Assembly: GCA_041395325.1 (NCBI GenBank) | Contig: JAWLAT010000004.1 | Coordinates: forward strand, 230,684 to 294,683 | DNA length: 64,000 nt | Reading direction: 5' to 3' | DNA from: JAWLAT01 sp041395325 | GTDB taxonomy: Bacteria > Pseudomonadota > Gammaproteobacteria > Xanthomonadales > SZUA-5 | Shown here: positions 42,692 through 53,500 of the stretch, piece after piece | Position numbering within the stretch: position 1 is the stretch's first letter | How the letters are laid out: the number at the start of each line of letters is the position of its first letter | The notes under the pieces: model-generated | What the model was told of the DNA's origin: nothing | The model's database searches: none | What the model saw: the letters and a program-made list of their open reading frames with translations, nothing else | Program-made: the position numbers and the translations under genes

Positions 42692-42730
42692 TATACTCGC
42701 GCGCCTCGCGCCACTCGGGAGGGAGTGGCG
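42692..42730 (+). promoter_or_regulatory. hppA promoter -10 box and leader hairpin
   Basis: TATACT at 42692-42697 fits a sigma70 -10 box; the -35 match is weak. About ten bases after the predicted start, CGCCACTC (42709-42716) pairs perfectly with GAGTGGCG (42723-42730) across a 6-nt loop, giving a structured leader of about 70 nt before the ATG at 42772. From 42450 to 42691 I see no gene. Confidence 0.5.
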
Positions 42731-42771
42731 TACTCGCTCTACTTCGTTCACCTCGCTTGGGGGTTAGTCTG

Positions 42772-44832
<2,061 letters not shown>

Positions 44833-44890
44833 TCCGCTTCAAGCCCTGCCAAAGCGGACCGCAGAGTCCGCGACAGTAGAAAAGCACAGA

Positions 44891-44917
44891 CCCCGCTTCG
44901 GCGGGGTTTGTGTTTTT
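44891..44917 (+). terminator. Rho-independent terminator of hppA
   Basis: The stem CCCCGC-TTCG-GCGGGG (44891-44906), a UUCG-type tetraloop, is followed by a T-rich run interrupted by two G residues. It lies 59 bp past the stop codon. Confidence 0.88.
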
Positions 44918-44918
44918 G

Positions 44919-44945
44919 GGGCTGAGGGCTGAGGGGTCAGCGCCG
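44919..44945. repeat. Heptamer repeat after the hppA terminator
   Basis: About four degenerate 7-bp units (GGGCTGA type) directly follow the terminator. An inverted copy lies at 45935-45962, on the other side of the REP-flanked transposase. From 44946 to 45098 nothing further is recognised. Confidence 0.75.
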
Positions 44946-45123
44946 AAAAATCTGGTCTGATGGACTCGGGTAGATTGAGGCCGAAGTACTTGAGATCTAG
45001 GATCGAGGATCAGAATCGAGTTCTGGTTGAGTTTGCTGAGCGTTCGCGGAACGTGCACATAAGGGGGGGCGACCGGGGCAACGTTGATCTGGCAAATCGC
45101 AAGCCCCGAAGGGGCGCAGGGTG

Positions 45124-45146
45124 ATAGCCCAGGGCAACGCCCTGGG
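45124..45146 (+). repeat. Left 23-bp REP unit
   Basis: ATAGCCCAGGGCAACGCCCTGGG contains the palindrome CCCAGGGC-aac-GCCCTGGG. It is an exact inverted copy of the unit at 45791-45813. Confidence 0.9.
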
Positions 45147-45273
45147 ATCCGAAACGCAACATGTAGAGCCCTGAAAGGGCGAAATCCTCTGGATGCAACT
45201 GCGACTTCTTCGGCTGCAACGTTGCCAAAGGCATCAGATGTGATAGAGCTGAGGAACGAAAGGAGGAATCTCC

Positions 45274-45726
45274 ATGCCTCAATCGCTGGCACAGATGTTG
45301 GTGCATCTGGTCTTCTCCACCCGGCACCGCGAGGCGTGGTTGTCCGACGACGTCCGCGACGAGCTCCACGCCTACATCGGCGGAATCATCAAAAACCAGA
45401 AAGGCGTACTACTGCGGGTAGGATCGGTTGCTGATCACATTCACCTGTTACTCGTCCATCCTCGAACCTGTGCGCCAGCGGACCTGGTGCAGGAAGTCAA
45501 GACGGGCACCTCAAAGTGGCTGAAGGCCAGGGGTTCCAAGTTCGCCGACTTTCACTGGCAAAACGGCTATGGGCTGTTTTCCATCAGTCCAAGCCATCGT
45601 AGGGCGCTCGAAGGCTATATTGACCATCAGGCCGAGCACCATCGGGTCTACTCGTTTCAGGATGAGTACCGAAGGTTGCTGGACAGGTATGGGCTTGAGT
45701 TCGATGAGCGGTATGTGTGGGACTAA
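45274..45726 (+). CDS. REP-associated tyrosine transposase (IS200/Y1 type)
   Basis: A 150-residue Y1 transposase. The HUH-type metal motif is HIH in GSVADHIHLLL near residue 55, and candidate catalytic tyrosine is in the GYIDHQAEHH helix near 114. The N-terminal MLVHLVFSTRHRE is typical of IS200-like proteins. Such enzymes cut single-stranded DNA at hairpins next to REP palindromes. The ATG at 45274 has a very strong AAAGGAGG. The frame is intact, so the protein may be active. Confidence 0.9.
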   Translation: MPQSLAQMLVHLVFSTRHREAWLSDDVRDELHAYIGGIIKNQKGVLLRVGSVADHIHLLLVHPRTCAPADLVQEVKTGTSKWLKARGSKFADFHWQNGYGLFSISPSHRRALEGYIDHQAEHHRVYSFQDEYRRLLDRYGLEFDERYVWD

Positions 45727-45790
45727 CTGGCTTCCAAGACTGGAATTGAATGTTCCGCCCCTTCAGGGCTTGTGAATGGGCGACGTCTTA

Positions 45791-45813
45791 CCCAGGGCGT
45801 TGCCCTGGGCTAT
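45791..45813 (-). repeat. Right 23-bp REP unit, inverted
   Basis: CCCAGGGCGTTGCCCTGGGCTAT is the exact reverse complement of the unit at 45124-45146, 645 bp away. Confidence 0.9.
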
Positions 45814-45868
45814 CTCATGCGGCCCCGTTGGGGCATTTCGGTAGGAGCCGTTGTCTAGTCGCGCGACG

Positions 45869-48800
45869 TCACTTCCCCTTGCCCTCCGCAGCGCTCCCTG
45901 ATCTTTCCGATCGCGGTGATGGCGGGTTCTCGCTGGGCCCCGTGCCCTGAGCCCTGGGCCCTTTCTCCGGTTTGGCCGGATCCGCCCCGATGCGCTTCAC
46001 CAGACCGTCCAGTTCGGTTCGCACATGCCGGATGTGCTCCCAGATGCTCTGGTCCAGCCGCAACTTGTGGTGAATGGCCGAGACCAGCGGGACCAGGGTG
46101 TCTTCGTAGCTGCGGGCGAGCTGGGCCAGGGTTTCGCCGATGATGGGGGGCGTTTCCGCGGCAGCGGCTGGCTGGGCGGTGTTCTTGGCGACGGCCTTCA
46201 GGGCCTGACTCAGCGCGGCGGGATCGAATTCGCCCAGCCGGGTCAGGGCGGCCTGCAGTGACTGCAGCAGTGGGTGTTCGGCGGGCTGGTCGAGGGCGGC
46301 CAGACGCTCCAGTGCCTTGAGACTGTCCAGCGCGCCGAGGCTGCCGGCCAGCGCCTTGGCCTGGGACTGGGTCTGACTGTTGCCACGTTCGAGCTGGTTG
46401 GCGATGTCGGCCAGCAGCCCGGACACGCGAGTCAGGCCGTCGGCATCCTTGCCGCCCTGCTTGAGCAGGCGTCGGTACTCATCGCAGACGCTCTCCCAGC
46501 GGGCGGTGCTCTGCTCGTCGGCCTGACCGATCAGCTGGCGCAGCTTGAGCAGGTTCTCTTCGGCGCGCGGTCCCAGCGTTTGTGCCTCGCCGCGATAGTG
46601 GTCCAGCACCAGCGCCTCAAGCTCGGCGTCGGTCAGCAGTGGTGACAGCTGTGCCGCCAGCTTGACCATGTTGCGATAGCTGCCCTGCAGCTTGAAAGGC
46701 GGTTCGGTGCGGAAGGCGTCGTCCTGCGCCGCGCTGGCGACGTAGGCGGCGTTTACGCGCATCAGGATCTCGCGCACCTGACCCAGTCGACGCAGCAGCT
46801 CGGCCAGTTCGGCCGCATTGGGCAGGTGCGCTGGCAGCGGTTCGTCTTCGCCAGCCGCGATTCGCAGCGCGACTCGAACCTCCTCGCGGGGACGCTCGGC
46901 CAGCGGTTGGCTGAGCGGATGGGCAGTCAGCGCGTTTTCCAGATAGGAATCGGCGAACAGCCGCTCGCGGCCACTGAGCACGTCGCCCAGATTGTAGGTA
47001 TCGGCACGGTTGGCCAGCATGTCCGGGATACGAAAGCGCTCGCCGCTCTCGGTGTAGGGATTGCCGGCCATGATCAGGGCGAAGCGCTTGCCACGCAGAT
47101 CCAGCGTGCGCGCCTGACCGTCGACGACCGCATCGATGCGGCGGGTGCCGTCGGCCAGCGAAATGAACTTCTGCAGGAACTCCGGCCCCAGGTGCTGGAT
47201 GTCGTCCAGATAGAGCATGACATTGCGGCTCATCGCCAGACCGAGGTTGAGCTTGATCAGCTCCTCTCGAGCGGCCTGATGCGGCGCCTGGGCCGGGTCC
47301 AGGCCAGTGACCTCATGGCCCAGTGTGGGTCCGTTGATGCGCACGAAGGTCATGCCCAGCCGGTCGGCCAGATACTCCATCAGCGTGGTCTTGCCGTAGC
47401 CGGGCGGGCTGATCAGCAGCAGCATGCCCGAACGATCCGAGCGCTTTTCACCCACTGTGCCGATCTGCTTGGCCAGGTTGTTGCCGATCAAGGGCAGATA
47501 GAGCTCGTCGATCAGGCGGTTGCGGACGAATCCGGCCAGCGGCTTGGGTCGGAACTGTTCCAGTGCCAGTTCGCGCTGGGCCAGGGCCAGCCGTTCGTGG
47601 CGCAGCCTGGCGAAGGCACGGAAATCCGGTTCGACGACCTTGCGATAGTGCTGCAGTCGTTGCTGGAAGGCGGGCAGGGCGACCACCAATTGGCCATCGA
47701 CGATGCGCCGATGTTCACCGCGCATGCCGCTGAGTTCGGTTTGCAGCTCGACGTTGACCCGCTCGCGTGGCAGCTCGAACAGCAGGGCGCAGGCGGCTTC
47801 CTGCCGCACTTCGACGCTGGCATTGGTGCCCAGCGCCTGACACCAGCCGAACGCCAAGGCGAAACGCTCGCCCAAGGCCAGGGCCGGGTCCTGCAGCGCC
47901 TCGGCCAGTTCGCGTGGCAGGGCGGCCAGGACCGCCGCCTGCAGATCCGCTGCGGCTGGCGACTGCGGAAAGCGCGCGTCGGACTGGCCGTGAACCTCGA
48001 TCAGATGCCTTGCCGCGGCCTCGGCCAGCAGCGCGCCATCAGCCAGCGCCAGTTCCTCGGCCAGTGTGCTCAGTCCGGTCAGCCAGCTGGCCGGGAGATC
48101 GGCCCGAGCGCCTTCGTGCTGGGCCAGCCAGGCCAGGCCGGCAGCCTGTCGGGCCAAGGCACCCCGCTTGCTGTGCAGCTGACTGGCGAACCAGGCCTGC
48201 GCCAACACTCGGGCCGGCACGGGCGCGGACAGCAAACCGGCGTGACGCGCCTGGCTCAACAGTGCGGCCAGGATCTGTGCGGCGTCGTGATCGTGTACGC
48301 CGCGTTGGTAATCTTCCGCGGGACGGGCTTGCGCGGCCGCCGCGACGGCGGGCAGCAATGCTTCGGCGTCCAAAGTGCCGATGTCCGCCGGTGGCTGGCC
48401 CTGCCATTGCTCAAACAGCAATGCCGCGAGGTATTCAGCGCGATAGACGTCGGCGTTCTCGCTGACCAGCAGCTGCGTCCAGACCTCGCGGAAGCGCTCG
48501 GCTTCGGGCCACTGCAGCTGGCGGCGATAGTCGGTGCCGGCCAACTGCAACTGCAAGCCCTCCGGTCCGGGCAACAGCACCGGCTCCAGGGCTTGCCGCT
48601 CGATGCTGAAGCGCTGCGCCCCCAGCGCCAGACTGTCGCCACTGGTGCCCAGTTCGGAGCGGTCGCGGGCGTCGCGCAGGCCGGCTTCCTTCAAGGCCTG
48701 CAGGCGGCTGGCCAGTTCATCGGCAGCGACGTTCTCGCCCAGCTCGCGTAACTGGTCGATCTGATGGCGGGCGCGCTCGACCAGCGTGTCGGCGGCGAAG

Positions 48801-51175
48801 AAGGCGTGGATCGCCTCGCCGTCGGTCAGTCGCCCGACCCGCCGTGGCACCCCATCGAGGATCCGCTCGACCGCGACTCGCAACGCGCTGGTGCGCCGAT
48901 TGCGCTCGGCCTGCAGTTGCTCGCGTCGGGCGGCAAAGGCTTCCAGCACGGTTTCGCGGCGCTGCACCAGTTCCTCGGCGAAGCGCGGTTGAGTGGCGAA
49001 GCGACCTTCCAGCGTCTCGATCTGCGAGATGGCGCGAGCCAGCCCTTCGTCTGCGGCTTCGGGCGTGTCGCAGCGCGCCAACTGATGTTGCAGCGACTGC
49101 TCCAGCACGGTCAGCTGGGCTCCGAACTCCAGCCCCTGCTCGGTCTCGACCAGACCCTCACTGCGTTGTTTCAGCCGGCTGCGCAACCGATTGACGTCGG
49201 CGTAGAGGCCGCTGGTGGCGGCCAGCAACTCGGCTCGGGCCTGGGCATCGGTCTGTTCAAAGCCGGCGATCAGCTCGGACAGGCCATCGAGTGACTCGGC
49301 CAACTCATCCAGTTGCTCGGCCAGCGGCCGCAGCGCCGCGCTGGTGGCAGCCTGTTCGACTTCGCTGGAGAGCTGTTCCAGTCCGCTGCGCAGGTCGGCG
49401 AAGGCGGCCGGATCGGAGAAGAACTTGATGGCGCGATCACCGACGCGCCGCAGCGTGTCCTGCAACTGCCCATCGAGCTGTGCGATCGCCTGTTCGTCCA
49501 CGTGCGGCTGTTCGGCCAGGCCGACCAGCTCGCCGCGTCGGCGTTTCAGCGCTGCGATGGCGCGCGTGAAATCGTCCGGCTGTTGCCACAGCAGGGACTC
49601 GGTCTGTGACAGCAGCTCGCGCACTTCGCCAGCCGCATGGTCGACCGCCTGACGGGCCTGTGCCCGTTGCACCTCCAGCCGTTCGTAGGCCTGCAAGGCC
49701 GCATCGGCCGCCTTGTGAATCTCCTGCAGGGGTTCGTGCAGTGCGCCGGCCTCGGCTTCCGCCAGCCAGGGATAGGCGTCGCGCGAGCGCGCGGCCAGGC
49801 GGATCAGTCGTTCATAGGCCGGGCGCGTGTCGGCGTCTTCGGCCAGCCGCGCCAACTGCCGCAGCTCGGCCAGACCGCGCACCAGCACGGCGTTGCCGAG
49901 TCGGCCCAGCAGACCTTCCGGTCGGACCTGGGCGGCGGCGTGTTCGTCCGAGCAGAAGGGCGAGGACCACAGCTGCATCGTGTGCAAACGGGCCGGCTCA
50001 TCCAGTTCCGGTGTGAACAGCAGCAGACGGCCGTCGTCGAAGCGGGCATAGCCGTTGGCCAGCAAGGGTGAGCCGATGGACCGATCGATCAGGTTGTAGG
50101 GCAGCAGCGCGTAGCGACCGCTGAGCTCCTCGTGGAAGACGTACAGCACATCTTCGCCACTGGGCGCGCGTATCTGCCGTTTCAGCCGGAAGCCGGCGAA
50201 ATCATGACCCAGCTCGGCGAAGTGCTTGGACTCGCCAGACTCCAGGTAATAGCCACCGGGAAAGACAATGCCGTGGTCCTCCGGCAGTTCCAGACAGGAA
50301 TCGCCGATCTCGTCGATGCGCACCACCTGACGATTGCGCTTGTTGTAGACCAGATGTCGCCAGGCGCTTTCCCGGTAGGGTCGGATGCGCAGCAGGATCA
50401 GCGTGCGCAGGTCGGCATAGGCGATGTCGGCGTCGGCCAGCGACTGGTTCTTGTCATCGACCGGCTCGGCATAGATGCCCAGGCCGCTGTCGGTGTTGTT
50501 CTCGATCTTGACGGTCAGATCGCCGCCGACTGTCTCGACGAAGATCGTGTCGAGGATGTTGACGTGCGGATGGCGCCCGAGCACGTGCTGTTCGCGGCCG
50601 ACGTTGATCCACTCGAAGTCGTGTGTTGGCGGCAATACATGATCGCGTTCGCCGCGGTTGTCGATGTACTCGACCTGGCCATTGCGATCGATGCCGAAGC
50701 GGAACACGCGCCGGTCGGCCGCCTGTGAGCCGGTTCGGAACACCAGCAGCAGTTTGTCGCCAGCCACACGCAACATGTCCAGCGTGGTGGCGCGGTAGTA
50801 GGTGTAGAGCTCGCGAAAATCGGCGACGAAGCGCGGCTGGGCCAGGAAGCTGCCGCTCAGCGGCAGCGGCGTCAACTCGGCTGCCGAGCCTTCGCCGCTG
50901 AGCTGATAGAGGCAGAAGACGTCCTCGACCTGGGTCTGTTGCTTCAGGCCGATGTGGACGTTATAGCCAAACAACAGGCAGTCACCGACGCGGACCAGAT
51001 CCCGCGCCAGGCAATTGTGCTCGGTGCGCGCCGACAGTCTCGCCGCCAGCCGCGGCTCGACCCGGCCGTAGACGGCCAGACGCTGCTGATTGAGCGTTTC
51101 GCTGCGCTCCCGCAGCGTCCCGGCCAAGCCAGCCAGGCGCTTGCGCAACAGATCCAGAGAGCCGGAGAGGTCCAT
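45869..51175 (-). CDS. Giant AAA+ ATPase (so-called DNA repair ATPase family)
   Basis: A 1768-residue protein. Residues 1-400 are mainly beta-rich (FGYNVHIGLKQQTQVEDVF, FRFGIDRNGQVEYIDNRGERDH); about 420-860 is strongly helical and probably coiled coil; about 1180-1530 is an AAA+ domain with Walker A SPPGYGKTTL near 1258, Walker B MLYLDDIQHLG near 1322, the sensor region IMAGNPYTESGERF near 1371 and conserved arginines in NRADTYNLGD. The family is annotated as DNA repair ATPase in databases but has no proven activity. It ends a leftward operon after yqiK. Its last 35 residues include a stretch encoded by a heptamer repeat. Confidence 0.85.
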   Translation of the reverse strand: MDLSGSLDLLRKRLAGLAGTLRERSETLNQQRLAVYGRVEPRLAARLSARTEHNCLARDLVRVGDCLLFGYNVHIGLKQQTQVEDVFCLYQLSGEGSAAELTPLPLSGSFLAQPRFVADFRELYTYYRATTLDMLRVAGDKLLLVFRTGSQAADRRVFRFGIDRNGQVEYIDNRGERDHVLPPTHDFEWINVGREQHVLGRHPHVNILDTIFVETVGGDLTVKIENNTDSGLGIYAEPVDDKNQSLADADIAYADLRTLILLRIRPYRESAWRHLVYNKRNRQVVRIDEIGDSCLELPEDHGIVFPGGYYLESGESKHFAELGHDFAGFRLKRQIRAPSGEDVLYVFHEELSGRYALLPYNLIDRSIGSPLLANGYARFDDGRLLLFTPELDEPARLHTMQLWSSPFCSDEHAAAQVRPEGLLGRLGNAVLVRGLAELRQLARLAEDADTRPAYERLIRLAARSRDAYPWLAEAEAGALHEPLQEIHKAADAALQAYERLEVQRAQARQAVDHAAGEVRELLSQTESLLWQQPDDFTRAIAALKRRRGELVGLAEQPHVDEQAIAQLDGQLQDTLRRVGDRAIKFFSDPAAFADLRSGLEQLSSEVEQAATSAALRPLAEQLDELAESLDGLSELIAGFEQTDAQARAELLAATSGLYADVNRLRSRLKQRSEGLVETEQGLEFGAQLTVLEQSLQHQLARCDTPEAADEGLARAISQIETLEGRFATQPRFAEELVQRRETVLEAFAARREQLQAERNRRTSALRVAVERILDGVPRRVGRLTDGEAIHAFFAADTLVERARHQIDQLRELGENVAADELASRLQALKEAGLRDARDRSELGTSGDSLALGAQRFSIERQALEPVLLPGPEGLQLQLAGTDYRRQLQWPEAERFREVWTQLLVSENADVYRAEYLAALLFEQWQGQPPADIGTLDAEALLPAVAAAAQARPAEDYQRGVHDHDAAQILAALLSQARHAGLLSAPVPARVLAQAWFASQLHSKRGALARQAAGLAWLAQHEGARADLPASWLTGLSTLAEELALADGALLAEAAARHLIEVHGQSDARFPQSPAAADLQAAVLAALPRELAEALQDPALALGERFALAFGWCQALGTNASVEVRQEAACALLFELPRERVNVELQTELSGMRGEHRRIVDGQLVVALPAFQQRLQHYRKVVEPDFRAFARLRHERLALAQRELALEQFRPKPLAGFVRNRLIDELYLPLIGNNLAKQIGTVGEKRSDRSGMLLLISPPGYGKTTLMEYLADRLGMTFVRINGPTLGHEVTGLDPAQAPHQAAREELIKLNLGLAMSRNVMLYLDDIQHLGPEFLQKFISLADGTRRIDAVVDGQARTLDLRGKRFALIMAGNPYTESGERFRIPDMLANRADTYNLGDVLSGRERLFADSYLENALTAHPLSQPLAERPREEVRVALRIAAGEDEPLPAHLPNAAELAELLRRLGQVREILMRVNAAYVASAAQDDAFRTEPPFKLQGSYRNMVKLAAQLSPLLTDAELEALVLDHYRGEAQTLGPRAEENLLKLRQLIGQADEQSTARWESVCDEYRRLLKQGGKDADGLTRVSGLLADIANQLERGNSQTQSQAKALAGSLGALDSLKALERLAALDQPAEHPLLQSLQAALTRLGEFDPAALSQALKAVAKNTAQPAAAAETPPIIGETLAQLARSYEDTLVPLVSAIHHKLRLDQSIWEHIRHVRTELDGLVKRIGADPAKPEKGPRAQGTGPSENPPSPRSERSGSAAEGKGK
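45935..45962. repeat. Heptamer repeat inside the 3' end of the ATPase gene
   Basis: Four 7-bp units (GGGCCCC, GTGCCCT, GAGCCCT, GGGCCCT on the plus strand) lie within the coding region, 66 bp before its stop, and encode the tail segment KGPRAQGTGP. Confidence 0.85.
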
Positions 51176-51182
51176 TTAGATT

Positions 51183-51343
51183 AGTTCCAGTTGCCTGTTC
51201 CAGTGGCCAGTGAGAAGCCGGCCAGTCCGTCGTGATCGCTCTGCCTTGGGCCGTCGGCCTGAGCTGTGCGTTCGCTGCCGATGACCGACACGGTTGGCGA
51301 TTGCGACGCTTTCAACTGGCTACTGGAACTAGCCACTGGAACT
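51183..51343. repeat. Imperfect 30-bp inverted repeat between the ATPase gene and yqiK
   Basis: The arm at 51183-51212 and the inverted arm at 51314-51343 match at about 25 of 30 positions; each contains two copies of a GTTCCAGT core. The right arm overlaps the last codons and stop of yqiK and encodes its SSSG-stop ending, while the left arm ends 8 bp before the ATPase ATG and supplies the GGA upstream of it. The 153 bp between the two genes hold no other feature I recognise. Confidence 0.75.
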
Positions 51344-53407
51344 GCTCTCACCTCCCATCGCGCGCCTGAGCCACCCCTGCAACTCGCCCAGTTCCTCGTG
51401 GCGCCCGTCCTTGGCCAGTTTCTGGGCCAGTTTGGCGATCGAAAGATCACGCACGGCGTCGGCGCCGCCGAGGGCCTTGATCAGCCGCTCGGCGTCGTCG
51501 ACCAGATCGCGCTTGCCGCTGCGGTGATCGGCAGTGGCCTGGCTCAGCAGCGTGCTCTTGGCAATCGTGCCGTCGATGGACTTGCCCAGGCTGAGCGAGC
51601 GCATGAAGCGTTCGAAATACTCGCCGTCGCCACCGACGATCTCGATATTCGCCTTCTGCAGCGCCTGCGCCAGCACGGCGGCCTGCTCGCGGGCGATCGC
51701 CTGATTGGCCTCGATGTGCTTGAGGGTCTGCGCGTGGGCGTAGTCCAGTTCCATGCGCTTTTCCTCGTGCGCGCGGGTGTCCGGACTCATCTGCTGCATC
51801 GCCTCGAATTTCTCGCGCAGGCCCTTGGCCTCGGCGGCGAAGCGGGCGGCGATGGCCTGTGCCTCGGCCAGACCGCGCTTCTCCTGACCCGTGGCCTCGG
51901 CTTCCAGCTTCAGTCGCAGCGCTTCGGCCTGGGCTTCACCCTGGGCGCGGATGGCATCGGCATCGACCTGCTTGACCTTGGCCTGCACGACACCCTGCTT
52001 TTCTTCCGCGTCGGCCTTGGCCAACTGCACACGAGCCTCGGCCAGGCCGGCCGCAGCGGCCAGTGCCTCGGCGCCTTCGGCCTCGCGCTTCTTCGCTTCG
52101 GCCGCCTTGGCGGCGACCGCCAGCCGCGCCTCGGCCATGGTCAGCTCCTCGCTGGCCTTGTGGCGGGCACGCTGTTCCTCGGCCTCGGCCTGGCGCGTTT
52201 CGGCGATGAAGCGCTCGTCTGCCTGGCCTTGCGCCAGCACCACGGCCGCCTTCTTGCTGCGCTCGGCATCGGCCAGCGTGCGCAGATTCTTGATCTCCTC
52301 TTCCTGCTCGGCGACGGTGCGCTCGACCACGATGCGCTCGCGCACCACGTCGGCGATGGCCTTCTTCTGCACCTCCAGCGCCTTCTCCTTCTCGATCTGC
52401 TGCAGCGCCACCTCGCGCTCGCGATCGACCATCTCCAGTTCTCGCGCGCGGGTGACCTTCTCCTCTTCGATGGCCACGGCGCGCTGGCGGTTCTTTTCGG
52501 CCACCTCGGTTTCGCGCTTGAGGTTCTCGGTCTGCACCGCGATGGCCTGGTCGGCGGCAATGCGGGCCAGCTCGGATTTCATCCGCTCTTCCGACGCCAC
52601 CTTGGCGCTTTCGGCTTCCTCACGGGCGCGGGTGATGGCGATTTCGCGCTGCTGGTTGACTTCGGCAGTGGCCTTCTGCCGATCCAGTTCGAGCACGGCT
52701 TCGACGGTTTCCACGTCCTTCTTCTTGATCCGCATCTCTTCGTCGCGACGCAACTCGTTGGTGCGGATGTTCTGCTCGGCCGTCAGCTCGGTGATCTTGC
52801 GGATGCCCTGGGCGTCGAGGATGTTGTGCGGATCCAGCGAGGCCATCGGCGTCTGTTCCAGGTAGTCGATGGCTGCGTCTTCCAGCACATAGCCGGACAG
52901 GTCGTCACCGATCTGCGCGATGATCTCGTCACGGAAGCGATCACGCGCCTGGTACAGCTCCTCGAAGTCCATCGCCTTGCCGACGGTCTTCAGGGCCTCG
53001 GAGAACTTGGCGCTGAACAGATTTTCCAGCGTCTCCTGGTTGGAGGCGCGGGCGCAGCCGATGCCCTGTGCGACCTTGAGCACGTCGGCTGCGGTCTTGT
53101 TGACGCGGACGAAGAAATTGACCTTGATGTCGGCGCGGATGTTGTCCTTGCAGATCAGGCCTTCCTTGCCGGAACGCTCAATCTCGATGGTCTTCAGCGA
53201 GATGTCCATGATCTCGCGCTTGTGCAGCACAGGGATGACCAGCCGGCCGGTGAAGGTCACCTCCGGTTCGGCGCGCATCGTGTTGATGATCATCGCGTGG
53301 CCCTGTTCCACCTTCTGATAGAACTTGGCCACCAGTCCGAGGAAAAACAGGATCAGGATTGCGGCGACGATGACGCCAACAATCAGGGTGGTGATCGATG
53401 CATCCAT
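51329..53407 (-). CDS. yqiK: Flotillin/band-7 family protein (YqiK-like)
   Basis: A 692-residue membrane scaffold protein. One membrane segment lies at about residues 7-28; the SPFH/band-7 domain covers about 30-200 (KVEQGHAMIINTM, GRLVIPVLHKREIMDISLKT, VRVNKTAADVLKVAQ); residues 210-600 are a long charged coiled coil rich in Ala, Glu and Arg; the C-terminus is a flotillin-type region (IVGGDGEYFERFMRSL). Flotillins form oligomers at membrane microdomains. It lies 93 bp after the YqiJ gene, matching the E. coli yqiJ-yqiK pair, and precedes the giant ATPase. Confidence 0.92.
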   Translation of the reverse strand: MDASITTLIVGVIVAAILILFFLGLVAKFYQKVEQGHAMIINTMRAEPEVTFTGRLVIPVLHKREIMDISLKTIEIERSGKEGLICKDNIRADIKVNFFVRVNKTAADVLKVAQGIGCARASNQETLENLFSAKFSEALKTVGKAMDFEELYQARDRFRDEIIAQIGDDLSGYVLEDAAIDYLEQTPMASLDPHNILDAQGIRKITELTAEQNIRTNELRRDEEMRIKKKDVETVEAVLELDRQKATAEVNQQREIAITRAREEAESAKVASEERMKSELARIAADQAIAVQTENLKRETEVAEKNRQRAVAIEEEKVTRARELEMVDREREVALQQIEKEKALEVQKKAIADVVRERIVVERTVAEQEEEIKNLRTLADAERSKKAAVVLAQGQADERFIAETRQAEAEEQRARHKASEELTMAEARLAVAAKAAEAKKREAEGAEALAAAAGLAEARVQLAKADAEEKQGVVQAKVKQVDADAIRAQGEAQAEALRLKLEAEATGQEKRGLAEAQAIAARFAAEAKGLREKFEAMQQMSPDTRAHEEKRMELDYAHAQTLKHIEANQAIAREQAAVLAQALQKANIEIVGGDGEYFERFMRSLSLGKSIDGTIAKSTLLSQATADHRSGKRDLVDDAERLIKALGGADAVRDLSIAKLAQKLAKDGRHEELGELQGWLRRAMGGESSSSG

Positions 53408-53500
53408 GATGGGATCCTTGTGGTCAGCACGGCGTCGTCGAAGTAGCCGCCGGTCGGCCCAACGCCGGGGCCGGCAGGCGAACAGTCCATGGCGGTTGGG

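Larger units (their letters stand above)
45099..45842 (+). mobile_element. REP-flanked IS200-like element (REPtron-type)
   Basis: A single transposase gene is flanked by mirror-image palindrome clusters. Left: GCCCCGAAGGGGC (45103-45115), the 23-bp palindrome-bearing unit at 45124-45146 and AGCCCTGAAAGGGC (45167-45180). Right, inverted: a GCCCCTTCAGGGCT unit (45757-45770), the same 23-bp unit at 45791-45813 and GGCCCCGTTGGGGC (45821-45834). This is the layout of a REP-associated transposase with its own inverted REP pair. Exact element ends are not certain, as such elements lack simple terminal repeats. Confidence 0.8.

Noticed and set aside
46826..48751. 641-residue frame on the plus strand
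   Set aside because: It is the mirror of the helical part of the giant ATPase; its Gln/Gly/Leu-rich sequence has no known domain.
51176..51328. A small gene between the ATPase gene and yqiK
   Set aside because: No frame with a start and ribosome binding site was found; the sequence is explained by the inverted repeat.
51266..53446. 726-residue frame on the plus strand
   Set aside because: It is antisense to yqiK, and its His/Leu/Gly-rich composition comes from the coiled-coil codons read backwards.
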